In this document: positions 8,548 through 16,766 of the stretch, one piece after another | Position numbering within the stretch: the first letter of the stretch is position 1 | Layout: every line of letters begins with the position of its first letter | Assembly: GCA_024349765.1 (NCBI GenBank) | Contig: AP026073.1 | Location: forward strand, 5,146,001-5,210,000 | Reading direction: 5' to 3' | Source: Streptomyces nigrescens | GTDB lineage: Bacteria; Actinomycetota; Actinomycetes; Streptomycetales; Streptomycetaceae | DNA: 64,000 nt | Made by a program: the position numbers and the translations under genes | Notes under the pieces: model-generated | What the model was told of the DNA's origin: nothing | What the model saw: only the letters and a program-made list of their open reading frames with translations | The model's database searches: none

Positions 8548-9900
8548 ATGCGCGTTCTGTTCACGACGGTCCCCACGAAGGCTCCGGGCTTTCACCGGAC
8601 CGCGCTGGCGTGGGCCCTGCGAGCGGCGGGGCACGAGGTGTGCCTGGCCAACCGTCCCAATCTCGTGGAGGACATCACCCGTACCGGCCTGACCGCGGTG
8701 CCGGTGGGCACGCCGTTCCACCCGGACGACTACCTCGCGGACAGCGAGCGACAGCTCGCCGAAGCAGGGGGCGAGGGGGATTACCCGGACCCGGAGCAGC
8801 TCATGCACATGGACGAGCTCCGGCCGGAGCTGCTCGACTACACCTACATGCAGGGCGTCTTCACCACCATGACGACGTTGGTCTTCCGTCCCTTCTGCCC
8901 CACCGAAGTAGTCGACGAGCTGGTGTCCTTCGCCCGTGAATGGCGTCCCGATCTGGTGCTCTGGGATCCCTTCGTGTTCGCCGGGCCGGTGGTGGCCAAG
9001 GCGGTCGGTGCGGCCCACGCCCGGTTGCTGTACGGGCTCGACCTGATCGGGCACATGCGGGAGCACTACCTGGACGCGGTGCGCAAGCGGCCGGCGGAGC
9101 TGCGCGAGGACCCGGTCGAGGAATGGCTCGGCCCGGTCCTCGACCGCTACGACACCGCCTTCAGCGAGGACGTCGTCACCGGCCAGTGGACCATCGACCC
9201 GGTCCCCACCTCCATGCGACTACCGGTCGACCTCCCCTACCTCCCCATGCGCCACATCCCCTACAACGGCCGCGCCGTCATCCCCCACTGGCTCACCGAA
9301 CCCCCCGAACGCCCCCGGGTGTGCCTGACCCTCGGGCTGCCGCATCCAGAAGTGACCGGCGGAGACCGGCTGCCGGTCGAGCCGGTGCTGGAAGCGATGG
9401 CCGGTGTGGACGCCGAAGTGATCGCGGTGTCCGAGACCGGGCGCCTGGCAGGGGTGAGGGCCGTCCCGGACAACGTCCGGCTGGTCGACCATGTGCCGCT
9501 CAACGAGTTGCTGCCGAGTTGCTCGGCGATTGTTCACCAGGGCGATGTGTGGACCCTCCACACCGCGTTCGCGCACGGTGTTCCGCAGGTCGTACTGCCG
9601 GGTGACCTCTGGGACATCCCCATGAGGGCGGACCAGGTGCAGGAGGCGGGGGTCGGTCTGCGGCCCTTGGACGTCGCGGGAGTCACGGCCGGGGAGGTGC
9701 GCGAGATGGTCGTCCGGGTCCTGACCGATCCCGCGTTCGCACGCCGTGCCGCCGCACTGCGCGACGAGATGGTGGCCACTCCGGCACCCCGCGACCTCGT
9801 GCCCGTACTGGAGAAACTGACCGCCGAACACCGAGGCGGTGGGCGCCCGCACGGCGACCGGGGCCGCCGGAAGGGAACAACGTGCGAGTCCTCTTCTTGA
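8548..9900 (+). CDS. Glycosyltransferase 2, probably catalytically degenerate
   Basis: A 450-aa member of the same GT-B family as its neighbours, with altered catalytic sites. The N-terminal segment reads TKAPGFHRTALAW where glycosyltransferases 1, 3 and 7 read KAHLY; the His at position 13 is Pro, and a His appears at 16. The donor loop, HQGGxGT in the paralogues, reads HQGDVWT, losing a glycine and the loop pattern. The rest of the fold is intact and the frame is open, so it is not a simple pseudogene. A 237-bp block (9100-9336) is almost identical to glycosyltransferase 3. Its last 19 bases overlap the next gene. It could be inactive, structural, or use another base. Confidence 0.85.
   Translation: MRVLFTTVPTKAPGFHRTALAWALRAAGHEVCLANRPNLVEDITRTGLTAVPVGTPFHPDDYLADSERQLAEAGGEGDYPDPEQLMHMDELRPELLDYTYMQGVFTTMTTLVFRPFCPTEVVDELVSFAREWRPDLVLWDPFVFAGPVVAKAVGAAHARLLYGLDLIGHMREHYLDAVRKRPAELREDPVEEWLGPVLDRYDTAFSEDVVTGQWTIDPVPTSMRLPVDLPYLPMRHIPYNGRAVIPHWLTEPPERPRVCLTLGLPHPEVTGGDRLPVEPVLEAMAGVDAEVIAVSETGRLAGVRAVPDNVRLVDHVPLNELLPSCSAIVHQGDVWTLHTAFAHGVPQVVLPGDLWDIPMRADQVQEAGVGLRPLDVAGVTAGEVREMVVRVLTDPAFARRAAALRDEMVATPAPRDLVPVLEKLTAEHRGGGRPHGDRGRRKGTTCESSS
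9100..9336 (+). repeat. Near-identical block shared with 10437-10673 (copy 1)
   Basis: 237 bases match 10437-10673 with one mismatch (9131 G versus 10468 C), at a constant offset of 1337. A further 81 bases upstream (8983-9063 versus 10320-10400) match with two mismatches, separated by a 36-base divergent patch. Outside the block the two genes differ much more. The tract covers the inter-domain region of the glycosyltransferase, from LREDPVEEWL to VCLTLGL. Pattern as expected from gene conversion or a very recent partial duplication. Confidence 0.9.
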
Positions 9901-11192
9901 CCCTGCCGGCCAAGGCCCATCTCTATCCACAAGTACCGCTGGCCTGGGCGCTGCGGGCCGCCGGGCACGAGGTGTGCATCGCCGGCAACCCCGACCTGAC
10001 CGCGGAGATCGCCCGCACCGGCCTGACCGCGGTGCCGGTGGGGGCCGCGCTCGACCAGGCGGGCATGGTCGAGCGGAACCAGGAGCGGGAGCGGGAGCAG
10101 TCGGCACTCAGCGGGGATGGTCCGGATCCCGAAGAGCTGTTGAAATGGACCGAGTTGGAGCCCGGCGCCCTGGACCACACCGCGCTTCAGGGACTCTTCA
10201 CCGTGGCCACCACTTTGGTGTTCCGCACCTACTCGCCCGATCGCACACTGGACGAGTTGGTGGCCTTCGCCCGTGAGTGGCGCCCGGACCTGGTCATCTG
10301 GGACACGCTGGTGCTGGCGGGGCCGGTGGTGGCCAAGGCGGTCGGTGCGGCACACGCCCGGTTGCTGTACGGGCTCGATCTGATCGGGCACATGCGGGAG
10401 CAGTACCTCCACGGTCTTGATGCCCGGCCGTTGCCGCTGCGCGAGGACCCGGTCGAGGAATGGCTCGCCCCGGTCCTCGACCGCTACGACACCGCCTTCA
10501 GCGAGGACGTCGTCACCGGCCAGTGGACCATCGACCCGGTCCCCACCTCCATGCGACTACCGGTCGACCTCCCCTACCTCCCCATGCGCCACATCCCCTA
10601 CAACGGCCGCGCCGTCATCCCCCACTGGCTCACCGAACCCCCCGAACGCCCCCGGGTGTGCCTGACCCTCGGGTTGTCGTTGCGCGAGGTGCTGGGGGGT
10701 GACCGTGCTTCGGTACGGACTCTGCTGGACGCCGTGGCGGATCTGGACCTGGAGGTGGTCGCGACCTTGGACGCCGAGCAGCTGTCGGGGGTGTCCCGTC
10801 TGCCGGACAACGTCCGGGCGTTCGACTTCGTCCCTCTCAACGAGCTGCTGCCGAGCTGCTCGGCGATCGTGCATCAAGGAGGCTTCGGCCAGGTGCAGAC
10901 CGCGCTGGCGCATGGCGTCCCTCAGCTGAGTCTGCCCAACGGGCAGTGGGACACGGTGCCGCGCGCACAACAGATACAGGACAGCGGAGTGGGACTGCGC
11001 GCGGCGGACGTGGACCACTGCGAGGCCGGAGATCTGCGGCAGATGCTGGTCCGCCTGGTGGAGGAGCCGGCGTTCGCCCGCACCGCCGCCGCCGTGCGGG
11101 GCGAGATGCTGGCCACCCCCGCCCCTCACGACATCGTGCCCGTACTGGAGCGGCTCTCCGCGGAACACCGCCTGCCGGCGGGACCGGCCTGA
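9882..11192 (+). CDS. Glycosyltransferase 3 (GT1/GT-B, natural-product type)
   Basis: A 436-aa glycosyltransferase with His13 in AKAHLYPQVP and the donor loop IVHQGGFGQVQTA. The GTG start at 9882 lies inside the end of glycosyltransferase 2, behind GGAAGGGAAC, which suggests translational coupling. The middle of the gene (10437-10673) repeats glycosyltransferase 2 with one mismatch. It ends one base before the stop of the convergent SDR gene. Loop residue Q replaces the usual Thr/Ser after GGFG, a milder change than in its neighbour. Sugar and acceptor unknown. Confidence 0.9.
   Translation: MRVLFLTLPAKAHLYPQVPLAWALRAAGHEVCIAGNPDLTAEIARTGLTAVPVGAALDQAGMVERNQEREREQSALSGDGPDPEELLKWTELEPGALDHTALQGLFTVATTLVFRTYSPDRTLDELVAFAREWRPDLVIWDTLVLAGPVVAKAVGAAHARLLYGLDLIGHMREQYLHGLDARPLPLREDPVEEWLAPVLDRYDTAFSEDVVTGQWTIDPVPTSMRLPVDLPYLPMRHIPYNGRAVIPHWLTEPPERPRVCLTLGLSLREVLGGDRASVRTLLDAVADLDLEVVATLDAEQLSGVSRLPDNVRAFDFVPLNELLPSCSAIVHQGGFGQVQTALAHGVPQLSLPNGQWDTVPRAQQIQDSGVGLRAADVDHCEAGDLRQMLVRLVEEPAFARTAAAVRGEMLATPAPHDIVPVLERLSAEHRLPAGPA
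10437..10673 (+). repeat. Near-identical block shared with 9100-9336 (copy 2)
   Basis: Second copy of the 237-base block, in glycosyltransferase 3. Codons inside the block are strongly C-ending (runs such as CCCCCCGAACGCCCCC), unlike the G/T-mixed codons just after it, which suggests that the block has its own history. Confidence 0.9.
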
Positions 11193-11957
11193 TCACCCGG
11201 CCGGGCCCGGGACAGCGGCCCATTGGCCCGTCTCCCGCAGGTAGCGCTCGATCGCGAGCCGGTGGTAGCCGGGCCCGAACCGCAGGTCCCAGGCCTCCGG
11301 CACCAGCCTCTTCAGCTTGGCGACCGAGGCGCAGTAGGAGAGCGCTTGCGCCTCGACGATGCGGTGCTCGGCCACGACGCCCAGACAGCGCTCGACGTAG
11401 TCGATGACCTGAGCGATGTCGGCGCAGTCACCGGAGGCCACATTGACCACCTCGTTGCGGATCCCCGCCCGCAGCAGGCGTTCGAAGAGGATCACGAAGT
11501 CCGCGACGTGCAGCATGTCCCGGCGTGCCCCGCGATGGACGTCGACGCGGCCGCTGCGGATCTGCCGGATCAGCGCAGGCAGCAGCCGGAAATCGGGACC
11601 GTACGGCCCCATGACGTAGGCCAGCCGCAGGATCAGGTGGTCCACCCCGGAAGCCCGTACGACGCCCTCCAACTCGTACTTGTGCCGTCCGTACCGCGTG
11701 GAGGGGACGACCGGATCGTCCTCGCGCCCGCGGCAGCCCGGCCCGCCGTACATGCTGACCGTCGACAGGAACACCAGGGTGCGGCCACCGGACCGGCATG
11801 CCCGCACCACGTCCCGGACCAGGGCGGCCTCGCGCTCGTGCGCCGAGTCGGGGAGGTGGTGTCGGGGCACACCGGCCGCCACCACACTCACCTGCGGATA
11901 CGCGGCCCGCAGCGGTGCGAGGTGCCGCGCCAGGAACCCATTCCCGATGATCTCCAT
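11193..11957 (-). CDS. NAD-dependent epimerase/dehydratase-like SDR (sugar nucleotide enzyme)
   Basis: A 254-aa extended-SDR-like protein. The N-terminus MEIIGNGFLARHL is a variant dinucleotide motif, the strand LVFLSTVSMYGG carries the Ser, and the catalytic pair is Y89/K93 in RYGRHKYELE. A domain of about 130 residues follows, with LRLAYVMGPYGP. It is short for a sugar epimerase/ketoreductase, which usually runs to 300 aa or more. It converges on glycosyltransferase 3 with no gap and is divergent from the 4-ketoreductase at 12135. A role in deoxysugar supply is inferred from position; the specific reaction is not recognisable. Confidence 0.7.
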   Translation of the reverse strand: MEIIGNGFLARHLAPLRAAYPQVSVVAAGVPRHHLPDSAHEREAALVRDVVRACRSGGRTLVFLSTVSMYGGPGCRGREDDPVVPSTRYGRHKYELEGVVRASGVDHLILRLAYVMGPYGPDFRLLPALIRQIRSGRVDVHRGARRDMLHVADFVILFERLLRAGIRNEVVNVASGDCADIAQVIDYVERCLGVVAEHRIVEAQALSYCASVAKLKRLVPEAWDLRFGPGYHRLAIERYLRETGQWAAVPGPAG

Positions 11958-12134
11958 ATGGCCGCCCACCATGCCGGTCCGACTGTCGGGCGCCACGCTA
12001 GGGCGGAGCAGTAGCGCGGCACTTGGCTTCCCCTCGCAGGCCGATGGGGCGGCGGTCGGCCCCCGTTCCAGTGAGCTGCGAGCGGTCACCAGGATGCTGG
12101 TCCCCGCGATCGCCCGACGTCTCCGGAGAATTCC
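11958..12134. promoter_or_regulatory. Divergent intergenic region between two sugar SDR genes
   Basis: 177 bases separate the leftward SDR (start 11957) from the rightward 4-ketoreductase (start 12135, RBS GGAG six bases upstream). Promoters for both must lie here or in the coding ends. No convincing hexamer pair was identified by eye. Confidence 0.35.
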
Positions 12135-13130
12135 ATGCAAAATCGGCCTAGACAGCCCAGGAACGCCGTGGTGTTGGGCGGCACGGGCTGGGTCGGCAGG
12201 CACATCGTCGATGCCCTCAGAGCACGCGGGGACCACGTCCTCGTCGTGGCCCGCCACCGGGCCCCGCACGTTCCGGAGGGCATGTTCAGGGCGTTCGACC
12301 TCGCCACGGCGACACCCGGGACGATCGCGGACCTCCTGCGCCGCACCCGGGCAGGTGTGGTGATCAATGCCACCGACGGGGCCAACACGAACGACGGCTG
12401 GGACCGGCCGGAGAGCGCCCTGGCCCGCGTCAACGTGCACGCGGTGCACTGCTTGCTGGCCGGAATCGGCCTGCTGCGCCGGCGGCCACGCCTGGTGCAG
12501 ATCGGGACGATTCACGAGTACGGCCCGGTCGCCCCGGGGACGCTCATCGACGAGACCGTGCCGCCGAGGCCGTCCAGTGTGTATGCAGCCACCAAGCTCG
12601 CCGGCTCGACAGCGGTGCTGGAAGCGGCCCGCAGCGGAGCCGTGGACGGTCTGGTGCTGCGCCTGGCCAATGTGTGCGGCCCGCACCCGTCCCCCGCGTC
12701 CTTCCCGGGGAAGCTGCTGCGCCTGGTGCTCTCGGCGGGTGCGGGAGCTGAGGTCACGCTGCCGCTCGCGGCCGCCAGTCGCGACTTCATCGACGTCCGG
12801 GACGTGGCGGTGGCGTCACTCAGGGCCGCGGACGCCGGGGCGACCGGCCGGGCACTCAACATCGGCAGCGGGGTGGCAGTGGAGATCCGGGACTTCGTCG
12901 CCCGCTTCCTCGCGGTCGCCGGACTGCGACCGGGCGCGCTCAACGAAGAACAGCTTCCCGTACCGAGCATGGGAGGGGACTGGGTCAGGACCGACATCCG
13001 CCTGGCGGAGCAACTGCTGGGCTGGCGACCGCAGATCGGTCTCGAGGACTCCCTGCGCGAGATGTGGGAGGCAGCCCGTCCCGGTTCGCACACCGAGGTC
13101 CGGCCTTCCGCCCGGAGAGCCGGGCGGTGA
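12135..13130 (+). CDS. dTDP-4-keto-6-deoxyhexose 4-ketoreductase (copy 1)
   Basis: Last step of a dTDP-deoxysugar pathway: reduces the C-4 keto group before transfer. The 331-aa extended SDR has VVLGGTGWVGRHI at the N-terminus, the family signature QIGTIHEYGPV, and the catalytic YAATKLAGS with the Tyr/Lys pair. Closest known families are EryBIV, TylCII, UrdR and DnmV. It is followed after 23 bases by the first PhyH gene, so the two are likely co-transcribed. A paralogue lies at 17375; the two presumably set different C-4 configurations or serve different sugars. Confidence 0.88.
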   Translation: MQNRPRQPRNAVVLGGTGWVGRHIVDALRARGDHVLVVARHRAPHVPEGMFRAFDLATATPGTIADLLRRTRAGVVINATDGANTNDGWDRPESALARVNVHAVHCLLAGIGLLRRRPRLVQIGTIHEYGPVAPGTLIDETVPPRPSSVYAATKLAGSTAVLEAARSGAVDGLVLRLANVCGPHPSPASFPGKLLRLVLSAGAGAEVTLPLAAASRDFIDVRDVAVASLRAADAGATGRALNIGSGVAVEIRDFVARFLAVAGLRPGALNEEQLPVPSMGGDWVRTDIRLAEQLLGWRPQIGLEDSLREMWEAARPGSHTEVRPSARRAGR

Positions 13131-13153
13131 CCGCCACGAAGGGAGGCACCACT

Positions 13154-13954
13154 GTGGACGGCAACGCGCCCACCAGCGCCGAGGATCTGTCCCCGGAATG
13201 CGTCGAACGGTACCGCCGCGAGGGCTTCGTCCATGTGCCGGGTGTGCTCACCCCGGCAGAGGTCGAGGAGTTCCGCACCGGCGGGACGGAGCTCCTGGGC
13301 CAGGACGACAAGACCCATTGGGGGGACCGGAGCGGCACCGTTCTCGACTTCGTGGAGCATGCCCAGCTCCGCAGTGCGGCGATGCTGCGGCTCGCCCTGC
13401 ATCCCCGTGTGGCGAGCCTCGCGGAGCGCCTGGCAGGCACCTCGCTGCGGCTCTTCAAGCTCGAACTGCTGCGCAAGGGGACCGGAAGGTCCAAGCCCAC
13501 CGAGCCGCACTTCGACGCGTTCGCACTCCCCGTGGACGAGGCGCCGGCGACGCTGACGGCATGGGTGGCACTCGTGGACGTGCCGGTCGAGCGCGGCTGC
13601 ATGACCTTTGTGCCGGGCTCCCATCTGCTGCCTCCGCCGGAGGTGACGGCCCATGCCTGGGCGGCGTACGACCGGCCCGAGGTGGCCTGGCTCCCCCGGG
13701 TCACGGTCCCGCTGCGAGCCGGTGACTGCACCTTCCACCACGCGCGTACGGTCCATGCGGCCGGCGCCAATGCGTCGGACGCCCCGCGCATCTCGGCGAC
13801 CACGGTCTATGCGGACGCCGGCGCCGTCTACCGCCCCACCGGGAACCAGGGGCTCGACGAGCTGCCCGGCGCCGGCCTCCTCGTACCGGGACAGCGGCTC
13901 GACGACGACCGTTTCCCGCTGCTGAGCCCCGGTGTGCACCGGCCGGCCGACTGA
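13154..13954 (+). CDS. PhyH-family Fe(II)/2-oxoglutarate dioxygenase (copy 1)
   Basis: A 266-aa phytanoyl-CoA-dioxygenase-fold enzyme. The iron triad is visible: H119-x-D121 in EPHFDAF and H201 in ARTVHAAGAN, with the 2-oxoglutarate-binding Arg at 212 (APRIS). The family signature ERGCMTFVPGSH is present. GTG 13154 is chosen because GGGAGG lies eight bases upstream. In nogalamycin biosynthesis, relatives SnoK and SnoN form a carbon-carbon bond to an amino sugar and epimerise it; hydroxylation is the other common role. It converges on the nitrososynthase gene with a strong hairpin between them. Confidence 0.87.
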   Translation: MDGNAPTSAEDLSPECVERYRREGFVHVPGVLTPAEVEEFRTGGTELLGQDDKTHWGDRSGTVLDFVEHAQLRSAAMLRLALHPRVASLAERLAGTSLRLFKLELLRKGTGRSKPTEPHFDAFALPVDEAPATLTAWVALVDVPVERGCMTFVPGSHLLPPPEVTAHAWAAYDRPEVAWLPRVTVPLRAGDCTFHHARTVHAAGANASDAPRISATTVYADAGAVYRPTGNQGLDELPGAGLLVPGQRLDDDRFPLLSPGVHRPAD

Positions 13955-13997
13955 CCGGGATCGGTGCGGGACCACGGGCGTCGGGGCGTACTCCCGG

Positions 13998-14040
13998 GCG
14001 GTGTGCGGCGGGTGCCGGGGCGGCACCCGCCGCACACCGC
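13998..14040. terminator. Perfect 20-bp hairpin between convergent genes
   Basis: The arm 13998-14017 is the exact reverse complement of 14021-14040, with a three-base GGG loop. It sits between the PhyH gene (rightward, ends 13954) and the nitrososynthase gene (leftward, ends 14054), so it can end transcription in both directions. There is no U-tract, which is usual for actinobacterial terminators. Confidence 0.85.
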
Positions 14041-14053
14041 CTTCACAGGCCGT

Positions 14054-15280
14054 TCAGCCGTCGTACCGGCCGGTTTCGACCGCCTCGGTGCTGAGGTATT
14101 CCACGGCATCCGGGTAGGTGAAGGGGTGCATGAAGCTGCCGGCCCGCACATCGCGGTAGAGCCGCGACAGGGGGTTGGCGCCGGCGTAGGAGGCGCCACC
14201 GATCACCGTCAGACAGTCCGCGACGATGTCGGGCGCGAGCTTGTTGACCATCAACTTCGCCCGCTGGAAGGCGAACATCATGCGCCGCCCGCGTACCGCC
14301 GGGTCACCGGCGTACTCGTAGGAGAGGTAGTCCGCGGTGCCGAGCGCCGCGCCGACCGTGGTGCGCAAGGCGTACAGCCTGGCCTCCGTCTCCGCCACGA
14401 GGGCCTTGGCTCCCGCCGGGGTCCTCCCCCGCCTGGCAAGCGTGGAGACCGTGTAGTCCCGGGCCGCCTGGGCGATGCCCGTGTAGATCCCCAGCATCGT
14501 GACCGAACTGACCGTCCGGCCCGCGAGCTGGGCGTCGTCGTGGGCGTCGACGGCCCCGCGGAGGAAGACGTCGCCTTCGGGGACGTGGCAGTCCTCCAGC
14601 ACGATGTCCACGCTGCCGGAGGCCCGCATGCCCAGCCCGTCCCAGTTGTCCAGGACGGTGAGGCCGGCTGTCTGCCCGGACACCACGGCGGCGGCCTGAG
14701 CGGGTGGCCGGCCGGGCTCCTCGGTCCGGGCCGACACCACGAAGTGGGTGGCGATCGGCGCCATGCTGGCCAGGGTCTTGCGGCCGGTCAGCCGCCAGCC
14801 GCCGACCGGGTCCGGGGTCAGCGAGGTGGGTGGCCCGGCACCGGCGTCCTTGACGGTGGTGCACACCACGGCGGCGCCCGATCCCATGCCCCGCAGCAGC
14901 CGTTCGGCGAGCTGTTGACGCGCTGCGTCACCGTGCTGCCACTCATAGGTGAGCGTCAGGCCTCTGCTGAGCTGCATGTGCAGCGCGAGCGCGGTGGACG
15001 CGTCGGCCTCGGCGACGGTCAGCAGGGCCAGGCACACGTCGTAGAGGCTCGTCACGCCGAGTCCGCCCAGTTCCCGGGGCACGGTGGCGCCGAGCACGCC
15101 GTCCTTCCGGAATCCGGTGAAGACGTCGAACGGGAAGGCACCCGCCCGATCGTTCTCCCGGGCGCACTCGCGTATCGCCGCCAGGTGATTGCCGATCAGG
15201 CTGAGCAAGGCGCGACCGGCGGGAGTCGTCGGTTCGCGGAGTTCTGCCGTCGACGACGGGTCATCGCCGTGCGCTGCCAT
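14054..15280 (-). CDS. Flavin-dependent nitrososynthase-like (acyl-CoA dehydrogenase fold)
   Basis: Predicted to N-oxidise a dTDP-3-amino-2,3,6-trideoxysugar to the nitroso/nitro sugar, as do KijD3, DnmZ, RubN8 and ORF36. The protein is about 408 aa, with an acyl-CoA dehydrogenase fold: an N-terminal helical part (VPRELGGLGV), the middle beta domain (RASGSVDIVLEDCHVPEGDV) and the C-terminal helices. The end reads YRDVRAGSFMHPFT, resembling the nitrososynthase tail rather than that of fatty-acid dehydrogenases. ATG 15280 follows GGGGAA; an upstream ATG at 15313 has no RBS. Genes for its expected substrate (2,3-dehydratase, aminotransferase, C-methyltransferase) are all nearby. Confidence 0.78.
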   Translation of the reverse strand: MAAHGDDPSSTAELREPTTPAGRALLSLIGNHLAAIRECARENDRAGAFPFDVFTGFRKDGVLGATVPRELGGLGVTSLYDVCLALLTVAEADASTALALHMQLSRGLTLTYEWQHGDAARQQLAERLLRGMGSGAAVVCTTVKDAGAGPPTSLTPDPVGGWRLTGRKTLASMAPIATHFVVSARTEEPGRPPAQAAAVVSGQTAGLTVLDNWDGLGMRASGSVDIVLEDCHVPEGDVFLRGAVDAHDDAQLAGRTVSSVTMLGIYTGIAQAARDYTVSTLARRGRTPAGAKALVAETEARLYALRTTVGAALGTADYLSYEYAGDPAVRGRRMMFAFQRAKLMVNKLAPDIVADCLTVIGGASYAGANPLSRLYRDVRAGSFMHPFTYPDAVEYLSTEAVETGRYDG

Positions 15281-15467
15281 CGCGTTCCCCGCATTCTCCG
15301 TGTCATCATCCATCAATGCCGGCCGGTTGGGGGCCGACAAGTCGCATACTTTCGCGCCGGCTTCGAGATCCACTAGAAGCGGGCGGTCCAGCGGCACTCC
15401 AACGTTTTTCAAGCGTCCGCGACAAACATCGTGCCGGCGGAGCCAACCCATCCCATGGAGTGCAGCT

Positions 15468-16706
15468 GTGTCACTTCCCCATGAATCCGAGGAAGGCCGG
15501 GCCTGCCGTGTCTGCGGCGGGCCGGTGCATGAGTTCTTCGATTTTGGGCGTCAGCCTTTGTCCGATGCCTTTCGGGACCCCCGGGACACGAGTCCTGAAT
15601 ACTTCTTCCGACTCGCCGTGGGGATCTGCGAATCCTGCACGATGGCTCAGCTCGTCGAAGAGGTCGACCGGGACCGGATGTTCCATGACGCCTACCCGTA
15701 CCACTCTTCGGGATCGGTGTACATGCGCCGGCATTTCGAAGAGACCGCCCACCGCTTCCTCACCGATGCGCTCACCGGCCCCGACCCGTTCGTCGTCGAG
15801 ATCGGCAGCAACGACGGTGTCATGCTGAAGACGGTCGGCAAGGCCGGAGTCCGGCACCTGGGGGTCGAGCCGTGCCGCGGCGTGGCCGAACTGGCCCGGT
15901 CGCAAGGGGTCCGGGTGCGCACCGACTTCTTCGAGGCTTCCGTCGCGGCCGAGATCGTGGCGGCCGAAGGGCCCGCCGACCTCATCTACGCGGCCAACAC
16001 GATCTGCCACATCCCGTACATCGGGTCGATCTTCCGGGGCGTGGATGCGCTGCTCGCGGAGGACGGGGTGTTCGTCTTCGAGGACCCGTACCTGGGCGAC
16101 ATCATCGATCGAAACACCTTCGACCAGATCTACGACGAGCACTTCTTCTTCTTCACGGTGCGCTCGGTAGGTGCCGCCGCGGCGCGGTTCGGCTTCCAAC
16201 TGGTCGACGTGGAACGCCTGGGCGTGCACGGGGGTGAGCTGCGGTACACGATCGCCCGGGCCGGCCGGCGGGAGCCGAGTCCGGCGGTCGCGGAGCTGGC
16301 GGCGACCGAGCAGCGGCTGTCGGACCGGGCCACGCTGGCCGGCTTCGCGGCCGGTGTGGACCGGATCCGGGACGATGTGCTGGAGCTGCTGCACCGGTTG
16401 CGCGCGAAGGGGAAGCGGGTGGTGGGCTACGGGGCGACGGCCAAGAGCGCAACCCTGCTCAACTACTGCGGTATCGGACCGGATCTGGTCTCCGTCGTCT
16501 TCGACGCCACACCGGCCAAGAGCGGCCGGCTGATGCCTGGCTCGCACATCCCCGTCCGGCCCCCCGAGGAAATGGCGGACGCCGATCCGGATTACGCGGT
16601 GCTGTTCGCCTGGAATCACGCAGAGGAAATCATGACCAAGGAACGGGCCTTCCGGGATTCCGGTGGCCGCTGGATCCTGTATGTGCCCGATGTGCACATC
16701 GTCTGA
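15468..16706 (+). CDS. NDP-hexose C-methyltransferase (NovU/TylC3/EvaC type), copy 1
   Basis: SAM-dependent enzyme that puts a methyl branch on a 3-keto (or 5-) carbon of a 4-keto-deoxysugar. The 412-aa protein has the three-part family layout: an N-terminal zinc-binding domain (CRVCGG ... CESC), the SAM-binding core with VVEIGSNDGVML, and a C-terminal Rossmann domain with VGYGATAKSATLLNYCGI. GTG 15468 is preceded by GGAG. It opens a rightward run of sugar genes (C-methyltransferase, epimerase, 4-ketoreductase, 2,3-dehydratase). A second copy lies at 21226, so two branched sugars, or one branched sugar plus another methylation, are plausible. Confidence 0.9.
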   Translation: MSLPHESEEGRACRVCGGPVHEFFDFGRQPLSDAFRDPRDTSPEYFFRLAVGICESCTMAQLVEEVDRDRMFHDAYPYHSSGSVYMRRHFEETAHRFLTDALTGPDPFVVEIGSNDGVMLKTVGKAGVRHLGVEPCRGVAELARSQGVRVRTDFFEASVAAEIVAAEGPADLIYAANTICHIPYIGSIFRGVDALLAEDGVFVFEDPYLGDIIDRNTFDQIYDEHFFFFTVRSVGAAAARFGFQLVDVERLGVHGGELRYTIARAGRREPSPAVAELAATEQRLSDRATLAGFAAGVDRIRDDVLELLHRLRAKGKRVVGYGATAKSATLLNYCGIGPDLVSVVFDATPAKSGRLMPGSHIPVRPPEEMADADPDYAVLFAWNHAEEIMTKERAFRDSGGRWILYVPDVHIV

Positions 16707-16766
16707 CTCTTGGACCGTGGCACCAGACAGCGAAGTCACCCACATACGAGTGCTGAGGACATGAAC

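Noticed and set aside
6991-10412. Long open frames on the minus strand opposite the glycosyltransferase genes
   Set aside because: They mirror the codon bias of the real genes, have no RBS or recognisable domain, and would overlap three well-supported genes.
14054-15280. Fatty-acid acyl-CoA dehydrogenase
   Set aside because: C-terminal pattern and sugar-gene context favour an N-oxidising nitrososynthase; no other fatty-acid genes are present.
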